NCBI GenBank assembly: GCA_021776075.1
Contig: JAJFGQ010000071.1
Coordinates: 1 to 53,047, forward strand
Reading direction: 5' to 3'
Length of the DNA: 53,047 bases
Source: Alphaproteobacteria bacterium
GTDB taxonomy: Bacteria > Pseudomonadota > Alphaproteobacteria > Micavibrionales > Micavibrionaceae
A model generated the notes under the pieces. That model was not told where the DNA came from and did no database searches. It saw nothing but the letters and a program-made list of their open reading frames with translations. The position numbers and the translations under genes were made by a program. This document shows positions 45,001 to 53,047 of the stretch, piece after piece. Position 1 is the stretch's first letter. Each line of letters begins with the position of its first letter.

Positions 45001-45513
45001 ATGAAGAAGGTGTTTCTTGCATTGGTGGCCATTATTATACTGGGCGGTGGCGCGGCCGGTGCTTATCTTTATTTTGGCCAGTCGGCGGAAGCCTCTGTCG
45101 GAGAAAATGACGAGCACCAAAAAGCCGCAGAAGCTCATGAGTCTGCAGAAGCTCATGAGTCTAATGAGGGTTCCGACGGTCATGGCAACGATAAGGCTGT
45201 TTATGTTGAAATGGATCCCCTGATCTTGCCTATTATTGACAAGAACGGCGTCAATCAAATGATTAGTCTGGTTATTGTCATAGAGGTGGAGAATAACAAG
45301 AAAGCGCAGAAAGTCACCGCAATGATCCCTCGTCTTAAAGACGCCTATATTCAGGAAATGTACGGTGTTTTAAACAAACATGCGGCTTTGCGCGGCGGCG
45401 TTGTTCAGGTGGGTTATATAAAGAGTCGCCTGAATCAGATCAGCCACCGTGTTTTGGGCGATGACGCTTTTGATGAGGTACTTCTACAGGTTATTCAGCA
45501 ACGGCGCATATAG
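45001..45513 (+). CDS. FliL-like membrane protein
   Basis: 170 residues. An N-terminal membrane helix (FLALVAIIILGGGAAGAYLYF), then a His/Glu/Ser linker containing an 18-base exact duplication (AEAHES twice, 45127-45162), then the FliL-type periplasmic domain: VYVEMDPLILPIIDKNGVNQMISLVIVIEVEN and DAYIQEMYGVL. FliL works with the stator at the flagellar base. It is isolated from other flagellar genes here and precedes a strong terminator. Confidence 0.82.
   Translation: MKKVFLALVAIIILGGGAAGAYLYFGQSAEASVGENDEHQKAAEAHESAEAHESNEGSDGHGNDKAVYVEMDPLILPIIDKNGVNQMISLVIVIEVENNKKAQKVTAMIPRLKDAYIQEMYGVLNKHAALRGGVVQVGYIKSRLNQISHRVLGDDAFDEVLLQVIQQRRI
45127..45162 (+). repeat. 18-base tandem duplication within the FliL-like gene
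   Basis: The 18 bases at 45127-45144 are repeated exactly at 45145-45162, encoding AEAHES twice. An exact duplication suggests recent origin. Confidence 0.9.
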
Positions 45514-45549
45514 TCCAGAATATAAATCACAATATAAGAAATTCCAGAG

Positions 45550-45571
45550 CCCCGGTTTTCCGGGGTTTTTT
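45550..45571 (+). terminator. Intrinsic terminator after the FliL-like gene
   Basis: CCCCGG-TTTT-CCGGGG stem-loop followed by six T. Confidence 0.93.
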
Positions 45572-45717
45572 CTTTGTTCATGAAGGATAATGTGCAAACA
45601 GGCAATCATGCTCTTGCCATGAGAGTAATAATTGTGCATTTTCTAGCCTCTTGGGCTGACCCTAAATTCTCGGGAGTGGCCGGGAGTGGGAAGAAGAAAA
45701 AAACGGAGAGAAAAACA

Positions 45718-47817
45718 ATGATAGAGATTTATTTAATGGTGTTGTGTTGCGGTTTTTTAGCGCTTATGTACAGCCAGTTCGCAGCGAATAAAGTTATGGC
45801 GCAAAGCCCGGGTTCAAAGAAGATGCAGGAAATTGCATCGGCTATTCAGGAAGGGGCGGCGGCCTATCTGAAACGCCAATATAAAGCGATTGCGATGGTC
45901 GGTGTTGGCGTTGCCCTTTTGCTTCTTCTTCTTTTGGGAAAGCATGTTGCTGGCGGTTTTGTTATCGGGGCTGTTTTGTCAGGTCTGGCAGGTTATGTCG
46001 GAATGTATGTCTCGGTTCGTGCGAATGTTAGGACAACGCAGGCGGCAACGGAAAGTCTTGATAAGGCTCTGGACGTTTCATTTAAGTCCGGGGCTGTGAC
46101 GGGGATGCTCGTCGTTGGTCTTGGTTTGCTTGGTGTCATGTTCTATTACATGTGCCTTACTTATTTGGGTAAAGATTTACGGACGGTTCTTGAAGGTCTT
46201 GTCGGGCTTGGTTTTGGCGCTTCGCTCATTTCTATTTTTGCCCGTCTCGGCGGTGGTATCTTTACCAAGGGCGCTGACGTCGGTGGTGATCTTGTTGGTA
46301 AGATTGAGGCCGGTATACCGGAAGATGATCCACGTAACCCGGCAACGATTGCAGATAATGTCGGAGACAATGTTGGTGATTGCGCCGGTATGGCAGCTGA
46401 TTTGTTTGAAACCTATGTTGTAACAATCGTTGCTAGTATGTTGATAGCATACAGCGTCTTTGATATTTCATCGGCTAAAATTATGATGCTGTTGCCTCTT
46501 ATGATTGGTGCGTTGTGTATTTTGGCATCGGTAGGGGGAACCTTTTTTGTGCGTATGAAAAAAGGGTCAACAAATGTCATGGGGGCGCTTTATCGCGGTC
46601 TCCTGTATAGTGGTATGTTCGCTGCTTTATTGATTTCCATGATGCTCTATAACTTCGATGTTTTTACGCCTATTCCTTTGGCAGATGGCACCTTTATTAA
46701 TGGTGTGAATTTGTTCTGGTGTGTTTTAACGGGGTTGGGTGTAACGGGCTTGATTGTCTGGATCACTGAATATTATACGAGCACAGAGTATCGTCCGGTT
46801 CGGGCTATTGCTAAAGCATCAGAAACGGGTCATGGAACCAATGTGATTCAGGGGCTGGCCGTTTCTATGGAAGCAACGGCTTTGCCTGTAATCGTTATTT
46901 GTGGCGGTATTTTTCTGGCCTATACTCAGGCCGGCATATATGGCATTGCGATTTCTGCGACCACAATGCTTTCTCTGGCGGGTATGATTGTTGCCCTTGA
47001 TGCCTTCGGCCCGGTAACGGATAATGCCGGCGGTATTGCAGAGATGGCTAAACTGCCGGAGAAAGTCCGTAATACAACGGACAAACTGGACGCTGTGGGG
47101 AATACAACAAAAGCTGTGACCAAGGGTTATGCTATTGGTTCTGCCGGATTGGCTGCGTTGGTTCTTTTTGCCGCTTATACGGAAGAGATTACCCACTATA
47201 TGCCACAATATGCTGACATATCCTTTCCACTACAGGATCCTTATGTCGTGATTGGTCTGTTTATGGGGGGGCTTTTGCCTTATCTGTTCAGCGCGATGTC
47301 AATGACAGCTGTCGGACGGGCTGCGGCCAGTGTGGTTGTAGAAGTGCGGCGTCAGTTTGCTGAGATCAAGGGGATTATGGATGGAACAGGCAAGCCGGAA
47401 TATGGCAAGGCTGTCGATATTCTGACTCGGGCGGCTATTCGTGAGATGATTGTACCGTCACTGTTACCTGTTGTTATGCCTGTTGCCCTGTTCGTGGTGA
47501 TCTATCTGGCGAGCGGTAATGTTGTGTCGGCTTTCCAGGCTCTTGGCGGTATGCTGCTGGGCACGATTGTTACGGGCCTGTTTGTTGCTATTTCCATGAC
47601 ATCAGGTGGCGGAGCCTGGGATAATGCCAAGAAATATATCGAAGATGGCAATTGTGGAGGCAAGGGCAGTGATGCTCATATGGCTGCGGTGACAGGCGAT
47701 ACAGTTGGCGACCCCTACAAGGACACGGCTGGACCGGCTGTTAATCCGCTGATTAAAATTACGAACATCGTGGCTATTCTTCTTGTCGCGGTTGTTGCGA
47801 AGTTTATGGTGGAATAA
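45718..47817 (+). CDS. hppA: K+-independent membrane-bound proton-pumping pyrophosphatase
   Basis: 699 residues with about 16 membrane segments. It hydrolyses PPi and pumps H+. Start at ATG 45718, with GGAGAG upstream; an upstream in-frame ATG at 45574 is in the leader. Seen: [39 protein letters not shown], and the ion-type motif [17 protein letters not shown], whose Lys and Thr mark the K+-independent class. Terminators flank it on both sides, so it is a single-gene unit. Confidence 0.96.
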   Translation: MIEIYLMVLCCGFLALMYSQFAANKVMAQSPGSKKMQEIASAIQEGAAAYLKRQYKAIAMVGVGVALLLLLLLGKHVAGGFVIGAVLSGLAGYVGMYVSVRANVRTTQAATESLDKALDVSFKSGAVTGMLVVGLGLLGVMFYYMCLTYLGKDLRTVLEGLVGLGFGASLISIFARLGGGIFTKGADVGGDLVGKIEAGIPEDDPRNPATIADNVGDNVGDCAGMAADLFETYVVTIVASMLIAYSVFDISSAKIMMLLPLMIGALCILASVGGTFFVRMKKGSTNVMGALYRGLLYSGMFAALLISMMLYNFDVFTPIPLADGTFINGVNLFWCVLTGLGVTGLIVWITEYYTSTEYRPVRAIAKASETGHGTNVIQGLAVSMEATALPVIVICGGIFLAYTQAGIYGIAISATTMLSLAGMIVALDAFGPVTDNAGGIAEMAKLPEKVRNTTDKLDAVGNTTKAVTKGYAIGSAGLAALVLFAAYTEEITHYMPQYADISFPLQDPYVVIGLFMGGLLPYLFSAMSMTAVGRAAASVVVEVRRQFAEIKGIMDGTGKPEYGKAVDILTRAAIREMIVPSLLPVVMPVALFVVIYLASGNVVSAFQALGGMLLGTIVTGLFVAISMTSGGGAWDNAKKYIEDGNCGGKGSDAHMAAVTGDTVGDPYKDTAGPAVNPLIKITNIVAILLVAVVAKFMVE

Positions 47818-47843
47818 GCCGCTCGGTACTACAAATTAAGAGA

Positions 47844-47876
47844 AAAGCCCTGCAAGGTATGCGGGGCTTTTTTTTC
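47844..47876 (+). terminator. Intrinsic terminator after hppA
   Basis: A ten-pair stem AAAGCCCTGC/GCGGGGCTTT (47844-47853, 47861-47870, one G-T pair), loop of seven, then a T-run. Confidence 0.93.
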
Positions 47877-47900
47877 TTCGACACGGCTGAATGACAGGCT

Positions 47901-48350
47901 TTACTCTTCTCCTGTCGTATTAAAGCGACCAAGGTTACCAAGAAGTTGTTGCAGGATAGTCAGCTCGTTACCCGATGTTGGTGTTTTGCTGCGTTCGTAC
48001 GGGAGCTCTATGCGTTCAGAATCGACTTCCCGGAAATCCTGAAGAACACCTTCCTCATTGAAGGAGAGCGCGACAATACGTTCATCCGTTACTTTGGGGT
48101 CAAGGATACCTTTTTTCTCCGTTTCCTGCCCGATATAGTACCAGATATTGTCATCAAACGGCGCTTTCGTTGTAGGCGAGCCGAGCTTTTTCAGGACATC
48201 TGATTGTGTATCTATACCGGTCTGGACTTCGGCTAATTGATAGTCTTGCAGCAGATTGCCTCGTATTTGATGTGTCGGGCTACAGGACGCAACTGCAAAA
48301 GCTGTAAAAGCCGCGCAGGTAAGAAGTTTAAAATTTTTCATGTTCTTCAT
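47901..48350 (-). CDS. bamE: Outer-membrane assembly lipoprotein BamE
   Basis: 149 residues. A lipoprotein signal with lipobox AVASC, Cys23 as the lipidated residue. The SmpA/OmlA fold follows: VQTGIDTQSDVLKKLGSPTTKAPFDDNIWYYIG and IVALSFNEEGVLQDF. It is part of the complex that folds outer-membrane beta-barrels. Divergent from the cytochrome bc1 chaperone gene. Confidence 0.9.
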   Translation of the reverse strand: MKNMKNFKLLTCAAFTAFAVASCSPTHQIRGNLLQDYQLAEVQTGIDTQSDVLKKLGSPTTKAPFDDNIWYYIGQETEKKGILDPKVTDERIVALSFNEEGVLQDFREVDSERIELPYERSKTPTSGNELTILQQLLGNLGRFNTTGEE

Positions 48351-48421
48351 ATCTCTAAACCGTGCTATATCGCTATGGCATTCTATAGCGCTATTAATAA
48401 GGATGAAAATGATTTGTAAAC

Positions 48422-48997
48422 ATGTTTAGCTTATTCAGCCAAAGAAAGTCAAAGAATCAGATCGCGCAGTTTTTGTACGATTCCATTGTTCATCAATCAC
48501 GTCAGACTTTTTTTTATTATGATTTAGGCGTGCCTGATACGGTAGACGGTCGGTTTGACTTGATTTTGCTCCATTCGTTTATGGTTTTGAACCGTTTTGA
48601 GAGGGAAGGGCGGAAGGCTGATGTTTTGATGCAGGCCCTTTTTGATTGTTTGTTTGTGGACATGGATCGTTCCCTACGGGAAATGGGGGTGGGTGATTTA
48701 AGCGTACCCAAACATATGAAACGCATGATGCGCGCTTTTAAGGGCCGCATATTGGCCTATGAAGAAGCACTACAGAAACCCAATGATTTGGAGGCTGTGT
48801 TAAGGCGTAATTTATATGGCACAGTTGAAGGTATTGACTCTGGGGTATTGGAAATTATAATCCGCTACCTACAAGCTAATATTGAGAATTTGAGAAAACA
48901 GCCCTGGGATGATTTGGGGCACGGTCGCATATCCTTTATCGTGGTGGATTATGAAGAAAAAGACAGAACAAAGAGTTACACCGGAATGGTCGCATAA
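48422..48997 (+). CDS. Ubiquinol-cytochrome c chaperone (CBP3-like)
   Basis: 191 residues. Helical protein of the CBP3/UQCC1 family, which helps assemble the cytochrome bc1 complex. Seen: LYDSIVHQSRQTFFYYDLGVPDTVDGRFDLILLHSFM, CLFVDMDRSLREMGVGDLSVPKHMKRM and FKGRILAYEEAL. It overlaps the YceD gene by 47 bases. Confidence 0.93.
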   Translation: MFSLFSQRKSKNQIAQFLYDSIVHQSRQTFFYYDLGVPDTVDGRFDLILLHSFMVLNRFEREGRKADVLMQALFDCLFVDMDRSLREMGVGDLSVPKHMKRMMRAFKGRILAYEEALQKPNDLEAVLRRNLYGTVEGIDSGVLEIIIRYLQANIENLRKQPWDDLGHGRISFIVVDYEEKDRTKSYTGMVA

Positions 48998-49556
48998 AAT
49001 TGACGTTGAATCGATTGAGAAAAAACCTTGCCGTATTTCTATATCGGCAACGTCAGAACAGCGGAAAGATATCACGCGTCGTTTAAGGATCGAGTCAATT
49101 GAGACTCTGCAGGCCTCGTTTACAATAGAGCGCGAGTCCGGTGGGAATCTTATTCATGTTGAGGGTGCTGTGTCCGCGCAGGTGCATCAATTTTGTGCTA
49201 TAACTCTTGTGCCATTACAAAGTGACATAGAAGAGACATTTGAGGCATGGTTTGCCGATCAAGAACAGGCTGTGCCTCTCGAAAAAGTCAGGCGCGAGCG
49301 CATGAGCAAGCTGGTTGATTCTGAACTGCCGTTAGCCGATGAAAGGGATGACCCGGAACCTGTTATTGAGGGTTTTATTGATTTGGGTGAACTGGCGACG
49401 CAATATTTGTCTTTGGCAATTAATCCTTATCCTCATGCCGAAGGGGCTTTTTCTGATTCTGTTATGTCTGACCTGAAGGCGGTACAGGAACCTGTGCGAA
49501 AAAACCCTTTTGCCGCTCTGAAAGACTGGAAAATAGGGCAGGAAAAGAAAAAATGA
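48951..49556 (+). CDS. YceD/DUF177 family protein
   Basis: 201 residues from ATG 48951. Typical features of YceD: IHVEGAVSAQVHQFCAITLVPLQSDIEETFEAWF and FIDLGELATQYLSLAINPYPHAEGA. The family is linked to 23S rRNA or ribosome assembly and lies just upstream of rpmF in many bacteria, as here. The variant shown has a single visible Cys (FCAI) where a pair is common. Confidence 0.85.
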   Translation: MKKKTEQRVTPEWSHKIDVESIEKKPCRISISATSEQRKDITRRLRIESIETLQASFTIERESGGNLIHVEGAVSAQVHQFCAITLVPLQSDIEETFEAWFADQEQAVPLEKVRRERMSKLVDSELPLADERDDPEPVIEGFIDLGELATQYLSLAINPYPHAEGAFSDSVMSDLKAVQEPVRKNPFAALKDWKIGQEKKK

Positions 49557-49566
49557 AGAATTTTAC

Positions 49567-49595
49567 TTGCCTAAACTATGAAATTCCGTTATCAA
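49567..49595 (+). promoter_or_regulatory. Possible promoter for rpmF
   Basis: TTGCCT (49567-49572), 17 bases, TATCAA (49590-49595), within the 84-base gap before rpmF. A CTCAAT/ATTGAG inverted repeat lies at 49601-49616. Two weak hexamers, so a tentative call. Confidence 0.3.
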
Positions 49596-49640
49596 ACTCA
49601 CTCAATTTGTATTGAGAATGATCATAGGGATTTCTAGATT

Positions 49641-49820
49641 ATGGCTGTACCTAAAAGAAAAATATCAAAAGCCCGTCGTGACAAAAGGCGCTCGCATGAT
49701 TCACTGAGCACTGTGAACTGGGTTGAAGACCAGAATACAGGCGAGCCAGTGCGTCGTCATCACATTGATATGAAGACAGGCATGTATAAGGGCCGTCAGG
49801 TTCTTGAAGAGCGCGGTTGA
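49641..49820 (+). CDS. rpmF: 50S ribosomal protein L32
   Basis: 59 residues, below the size most ORF searches use. It starts [20 protein letters not shown], the L32 signature, and has no zinc-binding cysteines. It lies between yceD and plsX, the usual order. Confidence 0.96.
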   Translation: MAVPKRKISKARRDKRRSHDSLSTVNWVEDQNTGEPVRRHHIDMKTGMYKGRQVLEERG

Positions 49821-49899
49821 TTTTTTCTGTCAGCGCGTTATATGAATCCTTGGTTTTTTTATCCTGTTTTTTTATCTGTAACGCGAAGCTGTAATATTC

Positions 49900-50970
49900 A
49901 TGTCACGTAATCAAACCATTGCTCTGGATGCTATGGGCGGCGATTTTGGCCCGGAGGTTGTCGTTCCTGCGGCCCATTTGGCCTTGAAGGAATTGGGTCA
50001 GGGTAGTCTGCATTTCATTTTTTATGGTGATGAGCATAAAATCAATGTTCACCTGAAGAAAAATCCGGAATTAGAAGCTGTTTCCACGGTACATCATACG
50101 GATAAAGTTATATCGAGCAGCGAAAAGCCTTCTGTGGCTTTGCGTACAGGCCGTGATTCCAGCATGCGTCTGGCTATTGAAGCGGTCAAGAACGGGGAGG
50201 CAGATGGCATTGTATCTGCCGGCAATACCGGCGCATTAATGGCGACAGCTAAAATGCTCTTGAAATGTATGCCGGGCATTCACCGTCCGGCGATTGCCAG
50301 CGTTTTCCCTACGAAGCAGGGTAAAACGATTATGTTGGATTTGGGCGCTAACATTACGTGTGATTCGGAAATTTTAGTACAATTTGCCGTGCTTGGTGCT
50401 GTTTATGCACGGGCTGTGGGCGGCACTCCTAACCCTTCTGTCGGTTTATTGAATGTCGGTTCAGAGAATATGAAAGGTCACGATCAGGTTAGAGCTGCCG
50501 CTGCCGTTCTTTCCAGTGTTGATTTTCCGGGAAAGTTTTATGGCTTTGTAGAGGGAAATGATATTCCTATGGGGACGGTTGATGTTGTTGTGACGGATGG
50601 TTTCACGGGTAATATAGCGCTTAAGGTTGCTGAAGGTGTCGGCGGGCTAATGGGGGGGTATCTTAAGGAAGCTCTTCATTCTTCTCCTTTAGCAAAACTG
50701 GGCGGGCTTCTGGCTTTTCGGGCTTTGAAACAAGTAAAAGAACGTATGGATGCCCGTTTTTATAATGGCGGTATGTTTTTGGGGCTGAATGGTATTTGTG
50801 TCAAAAGTCACGGCGGTATGGACGCCTTTGGTTTTTCCCGTGCCATTCTGGTCGCGGCTAATCTTGTTGATAATGGTTATAATGAACGGGTCGCCCATGA
50901 AATTGAACAACTTATGAGTCAGGAATCGTTTTTCTCAGGCTTGGATTCCCGCTCATCGGAGGACTCATGA
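49900..50970 (+). CDS. plsX: Phosphate acyltransferase PlsX
   Basis: 356 residues. It makes acyl-phosphate from acyl-ACP for phospholipid synthesis. Seen: IALDAMGGDFGPEVVVPAAHLAL, SSEKPSVALRTGRDSSMRLAI, SAGNTGALMATA and the VTDGFTGNIALKVAEG motif. Its end overlaps fabH by four bases. Confidence 0.97.
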   Translation: MSRNQTIALDAMGGDFGPEVVVPAAHLALKELGQGSLHFIFYGDEHKINVHLKKNPELEAVSTVHHTDKVISSSEKPSVALRTGRDSSMRLAIEAVKNGEADGIVSAGNTGALMATAKMLLKCMPGIHRPAIASVFPTKQGKTIMLDLGANITCDSEILVQFAVLGAVYARAVGGTPNPSVGLLNVGSENMKGHDQVRAAAAVLSSVDFPGKFYGFVEGNDIPMGTVDVVVTDGFTGNIALKVAEGVGGLMGGYLKEALHSSPLAKLGGLLAFRALKQVKERMDARFYNGGMFLGLNGICVKSHGGMDAFGFSRAILVAANLVDNGYNERVAHEIEQLMSQESFFSGLDSRSSEDS

Positions 50971-51947
50971 CGATACGATCGGTAATTACGGCCTGTGGTG
51001 GTTATTTGCCTGAAAAAATAGTGACCAATGCGGATATGGAGAAAATCGTCGACACGACAGACGAGTGGATTCAGCAGCGCACGGGTATTAAAGAGCGCCA
51101 TATGGCGGCGGCTGATGAAAAAACATCTGATATGGCGATTGCGGCGGCAAAAGAGGCGTTGTTGCACGGTTCTTACAAGGGGGAGGATATTGACGGTATT
51201 ATAGTGGCGACCTGCACGCCGGATAACACTTTTCCCTCTATTGCAATTAGAGTACAGGACGCTCTGGATATTCCGCCGGGGCTGGCTTTTGATGTTCAGG
51301 CTGTGTGTTCCGGGTTTATTTATGCCTTGAGCGTGGCCAATAGTTTTATACAGACAGGTCTGGCGCGGCGCATTTTAGTCATTGGGGCCGAAAAAATGAC
51401 CTCTATCCTGAACTGGGATGATCGTGCGACTTGTGTTTTGTTTGGTGATGGCGCCGGGGCAATTGTTCTGGAAGCCGATGAAGCGGCGCAAGGCTCTCTG
51501 GAAGACAGGGGCGTCCTCTCTACGCATCTATATGCGAATGGGCACTTGAAGGACTTGCTTTATACGACAGGCGGTGGAACGGGAAATAATGACAAACCGG
51601 ACCACGTTATGATGGAGGGCCGGGACGTTTTTCGCCATGCCGTGCAATATATGTCGGACATTGTGAATGAGGTTTTAGAACATAATCATATTTCACCGGA
51701 CGATATTGACTGGCTGGTTCCTCATCAGGCTAACATCCGTATTATTGAAGCGACGGCAAAGAAACTGGATATGTCCATGGATCAGGTCATCGTGACGGTG
51801 GACCGGCACGGCAACACTTCCGCGGCCTCTATTCCTCTGGCGTTGAATGAAGCTGTACGCTCCGGTCAGGTTAAGCAAGGTGACTTGCTGCTAATGGAAG
51901 CTCTGGGCGCCGGTCTGACCTGGGGTGCTGCGTTGGTGCGGTTTTAA
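50967..51947 (+). CDS. fabH: 3-oxoacyl-ACP synthase III
   Basis: 326 residues. Starts fatty acid chains from acetyl-CoA and malonyl-ACP. Cys in DVQAVCSGFIYAL, His in LVPHQANIRIIEA, Asn in RHGNTSAASIP form the Cys-His-Asn triad. ATGA overlap with plsX. Confidence 0.98.
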   Translation: MTIRSVITACGGYLPEKIVTNADMEKIVDTTDEWIQQRTGIKERHMAAADEKTSDMAIAAAKEALLHGSYKGEDIDGIIVATCTPDNTFPSIAIRVQDALDIPPGLAFDVQAVCSGFIYALSVANSFIQTGLARRILVIGAEKMTSILNWDDRATCVLFGDGAGAIVLEADEAAQGSLEDRGVLSTHLYANGHLKDLLYTTGGGTGNNDKPDHVMMEGRDVFRHAVQYMSDIVNEVLEHNHISPDDIDWLVPHQANIRIIEATAKKLDMSMDQVIVTVDRHGNTSAASIPLALNEAVRSGQVKQGDLLLMEALGAGLTWGAALVRF

Positions 51948-52074
51948 CGCTGTTCCGCACCTCGATTTAAGAACATCCTGTTACCCTTTGAATTGAATCA
52001 CTTTTTCTATCTTCGTGGTTGACGCTGCTGTGATGAATGAGTAGTGTTTATCTATTCAAACGAAAGAGGTCGCT

Positions 52075-52371
52075 ATGAGTAACCAGACAGTTACACGGGC
52101 CGATTTGGCCGAGGCAGTCTATGAGCAGGTGGGATTATCCCGTAATGAATCAGCCGATTTGGTTGAGGCCGTTCTGGATGAGATGTCAGACACTTTGGCG
52201 CAAGGGGAATATGTTAAAATTTCTTCTTTTGGCAGTTTTTCGGTGCGTCAGAAGGGGGAGCGTATAGGCCGTAATCCCAAAACTGGTGTGGAAGTCCCGA
52301 TATTGCCGCGTAAGGTGTTGGTCTTTAAGGCGTCTCATGTGCTTAAGGATGCCATAAACGGTAATTCTTAA
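52075..52371 (+). CDS. ihfA: Integration host factor subunit alpha
   Basis: 98 residues. DNA-bending protein of the HU/IHF family. Seen: [32 protein letters not shown] and the DNA-contacting arm [25 protein letters not shown]. The position after fabH and before a MerR gene is the typical IHF alpha context. Confidence 0.93.
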   Translation: MSNQTVTRADLAEAVYEQVGLSRNESADLVEAVLDEMSDTLAQGEYVKISSFGSFSVRQKGERIGRNPKTGVEVPILPRKVLVFKASHVLKDAINGNS

Positions 52372-52420
52372 GTTCAGAATAAACAGGGCATAATAATAAC
52401 AAAAACAAGGTGTACCGGAT

Positions 52421-52927
52421 ATGAGTACTATTCAGGACCAAAAAGTTGATTTTGTAGATAAACCTTCCGAAGAGTCAGGGCAGGAAAGAAAACCGAGGAA
52501 AGTTAAAAAATCAGCCTCTGCTTTTCGTACGATTAGTGAAGTAGCGGATGACTTGGCTGTACAACAACATGTTTTGAGGTTCTGGGAAACCAAATTTTCG
52601 CAGGTGAAGCCTTTGAAGCGCGGTGGCGGACGCCGTTATTACAGACCTGAAGATGTCGCTCTCCTGAAAAAAATTCATCATCTGCTTTATACCGAAGGCT
52701 ATACCATAAAAGGTGTTCAGAAGCTTTTGAAAGGGCAGGGAAAAACACAGATCTTAGCGGATGATCTGGGTGGAAAGCCTGCGAATGAATCTGCGCCTGT
52801 AAAGAGTGAGAACGCGGTATTATCCCAGAAGCCGTTGCAGGAAGGTTTAACGAGCAAGCAGCGCTCTATCCTGGAAGCGATGCTGGGTGATTTGAAAGAG
52901 TTACGGGACATGATCACAGGCGAATAA
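52421..52927 (+). CDS. MerR family transcriptional regulator
   Basis: 168 residues. An N-terminal charged tail precedes the MerR-type winged helix: [25 protein letters not shown], then [36 protein letters not shown]. No effector-binding domain with Cys is visible. The ihfA-merR-tRNA-Pro order is common in alphaproteobacteria. Confidence 0.9.
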   Translation: MSTIQDQKVDFVDKPSEESGQERKPRKVKKSASAFRTISEVADDLAVQQHVLRFWETKFSQVKPLKRGGGRRYYRPEDVALLKKIHHLLYTEGYTIKGVQKLLKGQGKTQILADDLGGKPANESAPVKSENAVLSQKPLQEGLTSKQRSILEAMLGDLKELRDMITGE

Positions 52928-52970
52928 TCTTTGCGCCTTCTCTTAAAATAATATAGATGTTGTCTTCAGT

Positions 52971-53047
52971 CGGAGCGTGGCGCAGCCTGGTAGCGCACTT
53001 GCATGGGGTGCAAGGGGTCGGAGGTTCGAATCCTCTCGCTCCGACCA
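52971..53047 (+). tRNA. tRNA-Pro (anticodon GGG)
   Basis: 77 bases forming a complete cloverleaf. The 7-base acceptor stem CGGAGCG/CGCTCCG, anticodon stem CTTGC/GCAAG with loop ATGGGGT (anticodon GGG), T arm GGAGG-TTCGAAT-CCTCT and genome-encoded CCA. The gene ends exactly at the window edge. Confidence 0.97.

Noticed and set aside
1-53047. CRISPR arrays, insertion sequences, phage genes or toxin-antitoxin pairs
   Set aside because: I saw no regular spaced repeats, transposase or integrase motifs, or phage structural genes in the window.

Overview
The window is chromosomal DNA of an alphaproteobacterium. This is an inference from gene content and order: prfB; a PHA cluster with the PhaR repressor; rpiB-glyA-nrdR-(gap)-nusB; a ubiquinol-cytochrome c chaperone next to YceD and rpmF; plsX-fabH-ihfA-merR-tRNA-Pro; a YdcH-like gene before purE; and an H+-pyrophosphatase. 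MotA/MotB, a FliL-like protein and EAL proteins suggest a motile cell. Two secreted cell-wall enzymes and a BamE lipoprotein fit a Gram-negative envelope. UGA is a normal stop, because prfB is present and many genes end in TGA. I cannot name the genus.

Layout. 1-6 kb: a partial unknown gene, a DJ-1/PfpI-like gene lacking the usual cysteine, prfB with a +1 programmed frameshift, then two adjacent secreted proteins that share a domain I do not recognise. 6-12.2 kb: a GGDEF/EAL-like regulator and a polyhydroxybutyrate locus (phaR divergent from a short phaC, phaA, phaB and a cyclic-nucleotide-binding protein). 12.2-14.1 kb: a three-gene ECF sigma operon whose first gene encodes a secreted protein with eight charged heptad repeats. 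14.2-18.4 kb: a large AsmA-family protein and a decayed Sel1-repeat gene. 18.4-24.6 kb: a ribbon-helix-helix protein coupled to fumC, a structured transcribed-looking spacer behind a perfect sigma70 promoter, purK and purE separated by an opposite-strand gene, and pfk.

25-33.3 kb: a YcbB-like L,D-transpeptidase with a MepK-like endopeptidase, folK-folP, a histidine phosphatase, and recO-parC. 33.3-37 kb: motB, motA and an EAL protein, all on the minus strand. 37-40.3 kb: acyl-CoA catabolism (a 3-hydroxyisobutyryl-CoA hydrolase-like protein and glutaryl-CoA dehydrogenase) flanking an LdtR-like regulator. 40.3-44.8 kb: rpiB, glyA, nrdR, an 809-base stretch without genes, then nusB-panB. 45-53 kb: a FliL-like protein, hppA between two clear terminators, bamE, the cytochrome bc1 chaperone, yceD, rpmF, plsX, fabH, ihfA, a MerR regulator and tRNA-Pro(GGG), which ends exactly at the window edge.

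Most of the window is ordinary housekeeping DNA. The best candidates for something undescribed are the paired secreted proteins at 2241-5774 (same two-cysteine domain, identical 109-residue cysteine spacing), the ECF operon with the heptad-repeat protein, and the pseudoknot-like RNA candidate between purK and fumC.
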